This document shows, in pieces, positions 61,860 through 64,000 of a DNA stretch of 64,000 nt (the stretch's first letter is position 1; each line of letters begins with the position of its first letter). A program made the position numbers and the translations under genes. This DNA is from Paenibacillus lentus (lineage in GTDB: Bacteria > Bacillota > Bacilli > Paenibacillales > Paenibacillaceae). The notes beneath the pieces were generated by a model, which searched no databases, was not told the DNA's origin, and was given only the letters and a program-made list of their open reading frames with translations. The stretch spans positions 1,984,001 to 2,048,000 of the forward strand of contig NZ_CP034248.1 in assembly GCF_003931855.1 (NCBI RefSeq), written 5' to 3'.

Positions 61860-63623
61860 ATGTCTTTACGGCGAAAACTTTCAATTATGATGCTGGTTTC
61901 CATCCTGATCCCTCTGCTATTTCTAGGTTCCTTCGCATTCATTACCTCATCAAGGGTAACGGAAGAGAAGACGAAGCTGTCAGGTATTGAGACCTTAAGA
62001 CAAATGGACGGGAATCTTAAATTCATTATTCAGGACGTTGAGAACATCTCGCTGTTTCTGATCAGCCAAAGCGATGTGCAGCAGTATCTAAGCGCCGCGA
62101 ACGAGGATGAGAAGGTAAAGTCGCGAATTGTAGGCATGATGATGAACCTGGCCAGCTCGAAAAGCTATATTGCTGATATTTCGATCGTTTCAAGAAAATT
62201 CCCGGATACGATGTCCACGGCGACGCTGTATGAATCCGATTTGCCCAATCAGGTTAATATTCGCAAGGTAACGGATAAGATGTGGACCGGCGTGTATCAG
62301 GTCAAGGACTATTCAGGTCTTAAAAATGTCATTACCTTTATTCGCCCACTGCGCAGTACGCATAATTACAGCGATCTCGGCTGGCTGGCGATCAGTATCG
62401 ACGAGAAGGCGATATCGCAATATTGGTCGCAGCCTAAACTGGGGGAAGGGAGCGGACAGGTCGCACTTCTCAATGAGCATGGGCATATTTTGTCGGCGAC
62501 TGAGAAGGGTTGGCTGTCGAAACCGCTGGATGAGCTGTATCCCAAGGTTATTGACCAGTTTAGTGCCAGCCTTTACGGGAGCACAACCTACGGCGAGGGA
62601 GCGAGTAAGCAGACAATATTGCATTTTCGCGAGCCCAGCGTCGGCTGGATGCTGATCGGTTTTATTCCTTACGAGCAGTACAGTGCCCAAAATCGCTACA
62701 TTTTGCAGTTAACGATCGCGGCTGTAGCGCTCGCAGTTATGATCAGCGTTGGCTTGATTCTGTTTGTCGTCCAGCGTGTAATGAATCCGCTACGGCTATT
62801 GACCCGCTTGCTGGCTAAGATTGACCCGGAAGCTCCGCTTCCACTGTTCCCGGCGGATTCGGGCGATGAAATCGGCAAGCTGGGAGCGAGCTACAACATG
62901 CTTGGCAGACATATCGAGAAGCTGAAAGCGGAGCTGATCCGAAATGAGGCGAGGAAAAAGGAGGCCGATATTCTGGCGCTGCAAGCCCAGATTAACCCGC
63001 ATTTTTTGTATAACACCTTGTCCTCGATTCACTGGATTGCGCTCATGGCCGATGAGAAGCGCATTGCCGGTATGGTCGAGGCACTGAGCGATTTTTTGAG
63101 GATCAGCCTTAACCAAGGCAAGGAGTTTTATCCGGTACGGCAGGAAATGGCCCACATTCAAAATTACGCACAGGTACAGGCGATTCGCTTTCCCGACAAA
63201 TTCAATATCGATTTCATCATCGATGAGAACTTGCAAAACAAATATATGCTGAAGCTGCTGCTGCAGCCTTTAGTGGAAAATGCGCTGATTCACGGTATCC
63301 AGAAAAAAGAGGGGATCGGCACGATCACCGTATATTTGGAGCAAAAGGGGAACGTCATGAGCTTCTTGGTATTGGATGACGGCATCGGCATGACCGAGGA
63401 GCGGCTGGCAGCGGTTCGGGCTAACTTACAGCCGAATGGAGAACAAGCGGAAGCGCGATTGACAACCCTAGCAAGCTATGGTCTGCGCAATGTTAATGAA
63501 CGGCTTATACTGCATTATGGTTCAGATGCTAGGCTTCAAATCGAAAGCAAGCTGCATGTCGGAACAAGAGTGTCCTTTTCAATTCCGATTCTGGAGGAAT
63601 ACGATGAGAATCATGATAGTTGA
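61860..63623 (+). CDS. YesM-type sensor histidine kinase
   Basis: About 587 residues. Membrane helix (MMLVSILIPLLFLGSFAF), extracellular sensor (about 40-275), second helix (LTIAAVALAVMISVGLILFV), HAMP, His_kinase box LQAQINPHFLYNTLSSIHW and HATPase (LQPLVENALIHGIQ; DDGIGMTEERL; YGLRNVNERLILHYG). ATG 61860 suits the GGGGTGGTGG upstream; an in-frame GTG is at 61848. Unlike the 44-46 kb system it is co-directional with its transporter genes. Overlaps the regulator gene by 20 bp. Confidence 0.93.
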   Translation: MSLRRKLSIMMLVSILIPLLFLGSFAFITSSRVTEEKTKLSGIETLRQMDGNLKFIIQDVENISLFLISQSDVQQYLSAANEDEKVKSRIVGMMMNLASSKSYIADISIVSRKFPDTMSTATLYESDLPNQVNIRKVTDKMWTGVYQVKDYSGLKNVITFIRPLRSTHNYSDLGWLAISIDEKAISQYWSQPKLGEGSGQVALLNEHGHILSATEKGWLSKPLDELYPKVIDQFSASLYGSTTYGEGASKQTILHFREPSVGWMLIGFIPYEQYSAQNRYILQLTIAAVALAVMISVGLILFVVQRVMNPLRLLTRLLAKIDPEAPLPLFPADSGDEIGKLGASYNMLGRHIEKLKAELIRNEARKKEADILALQAQINPHFLYNTLSSIHWIALMADEKRIAGMVEALSDFLRISLNQGKEFYPVRQEMAHIQNYAQVQAIRFPDKFNIDFIIDENLQNKYMLKLLLQPLVENALIHGIQKKEGIGTITVYLEQKGNVMSFLVLDDGIGMTEERLAAVRANLQPNGEQAEARLTTLASYGLRNVNERLILHYGSDARLQIESKLHVGTRVSFSIPILEEYDENHDS

Positions 63624-64000
63624 CGATGAAGTGATTATTAGAACCGGGCTGGCTCAAGTTATAAAATGGCATGAGATCGGAATCGAATTGCTGTCCCCGG
63701 CTGCCTCGGCGGAGGAAGCGTTGGAGCGGATACCGGGGGAGCGGCCGCATATATTGCTGACGGATATTCGGATGTCCGGGATGTCCGGTCTGGAATTGGC
63801 GGAAGAGGCCAGACGGATCAACCCGGATATCGAGGTGATCATTTTGTCCGGGCACGATGATTTTGTCTATACGCAGCAGGCGATCCGCCAGGATGTGTGC
63901 GACTATTTATTGAAGACGAGCAGACCGGAGGAAATCATCAAGACGGTGCTCAAAGCGAAGCGGCGCGTGCAGGAGCGTTGGGCTGCCCAAAGCCAGAATT
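63604..64000 (+). CDS. YesN-type response regulator, N-terminal part (cut by window end)
   Basis: ATG 63604 with TGGAGGAAT upstream, inside the kinase gene. The 132 visible codons form a complete receiver domain: IMIVDDEVIIRTGLA, phospho-acceptor Asp in ILLTDIRMSGMSGLEL, switch Ser in VIILSGHDDF and Lys in YLLKTSRPEE. The AraC-type output domain would lie beyond 64000. Probably activates the preceding transporter. Confidence 0.9.
   Translation, partial: MRIMIVDDEVIIRTGLAQVIKWHEIGIELLSPAASAEEALERIPGERPHILLTDIRMSGMSGLELAEEARRINPDIEVIILSGHDDFVYTQQAIRQDVCDYLLKTSRPEEIIKTVLKAKRRVQERWAAQSQN

Overview
The window looks like a chromosomal segment of a Paenibacillus-type Firmicute (Bacillota, Paenibacillaceae). 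I infer this from the purine-rich Shine-Dalgarno sites, TTG and GTG starts, a trxA-uvrC pair, a cytochrome b558-type sdhCAB operon, many carbohydrate ABC transporters without their own ATPase next to YesM/YesN-type two-component systems, and a CcpA-type cre site. No rRNA, tRNA or CRISPR array was seen.

Layout. 0-9 kb: edge of a small membrane protein gene, trxA, uvrC, a convergent CPBP membrane protease, a KtrB/KtrA-type potassium uptake pair, and a GntR(YtrA-type)/ABC ATPase/membrane protein operon. 9-12 kb: a DUF418 membrane protein followed by a DesK/DesR-like two-component pair. 12.8-17.6 kb: a LysR regulator divergent from sdhCAB; a 65-bp tandem repeat lies between sdhC and sdhA. 17.8-22.4 kb: a complete branched-chain-amino-acid-type ABC transporter (livKHMGF order). 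23.3-25 kb: an overlapping pair, ATC-hydrolase family plus M20 amidohydrolase, which fits a carbamoyl-amino-acid (possibly N-carbamoyl-cysteine) pathway.

25.2-30.3 kb is a graveyard of mobile elements. An intact IS256-family copy with perfect 8-bp target duplications sits inside a decayed, about 1.3-kb IS3-like element. Next to it are an IS3-family orfB relic on the other strand, an IS4-family pseudogene and a few low-GC small ORFs.

30.4-37 kb: an IclR regulator divergent from an operon for uptake and breakdown of an unknown solute (two permeases, lipoprotein, metallo-beta-lactamase-fold enzyme, inositol-monophosphatase-family phosphatase, GntR/UTRA regulator). 38-42 kb: a YwaF-like membrane protein, a mug-type DNA glycosylase gene broken by an extra copy of an 8-bp tandem repeat, and a polar amino acid ABC transporter. 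42.5-52.9 kb: a YesMN pair divergent from an ABC transporter plus GH42 and GH1 glycosidases, a beta-galactoside/beta-glucoside utilisation locus. 53-58.5 kb: an internally deleted DUF2207 gene, a HAD phosphatase, TPM-domain and LemA genes, a short unlisted gene, a split ThrE-type exporter and a small YkuD L,D-transpeptidase. 58.6-64 kb: a second sugar ABC transporter with a cre site inside its promoter, followed by its own YesM/YesN pair, cut by the window end.

The most unusual feature is a family of composite intergenic repeats (about 200 bp module A, about 50 bp module B, plus local degenerate tandem arrays). It occurs four times, near 12.3-12.7, 22.5-23.1, 37.4-37.7 and 42.2-42.5 kb. Module A holds conserved AAATGGATTT/AAATCCATTT blocks that can pair over about 100 nt. 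I do not recognise it as a named element. Single-strain lesions (mug, DUF2207, IS relics) suggest ongoing genome decay in this strain.
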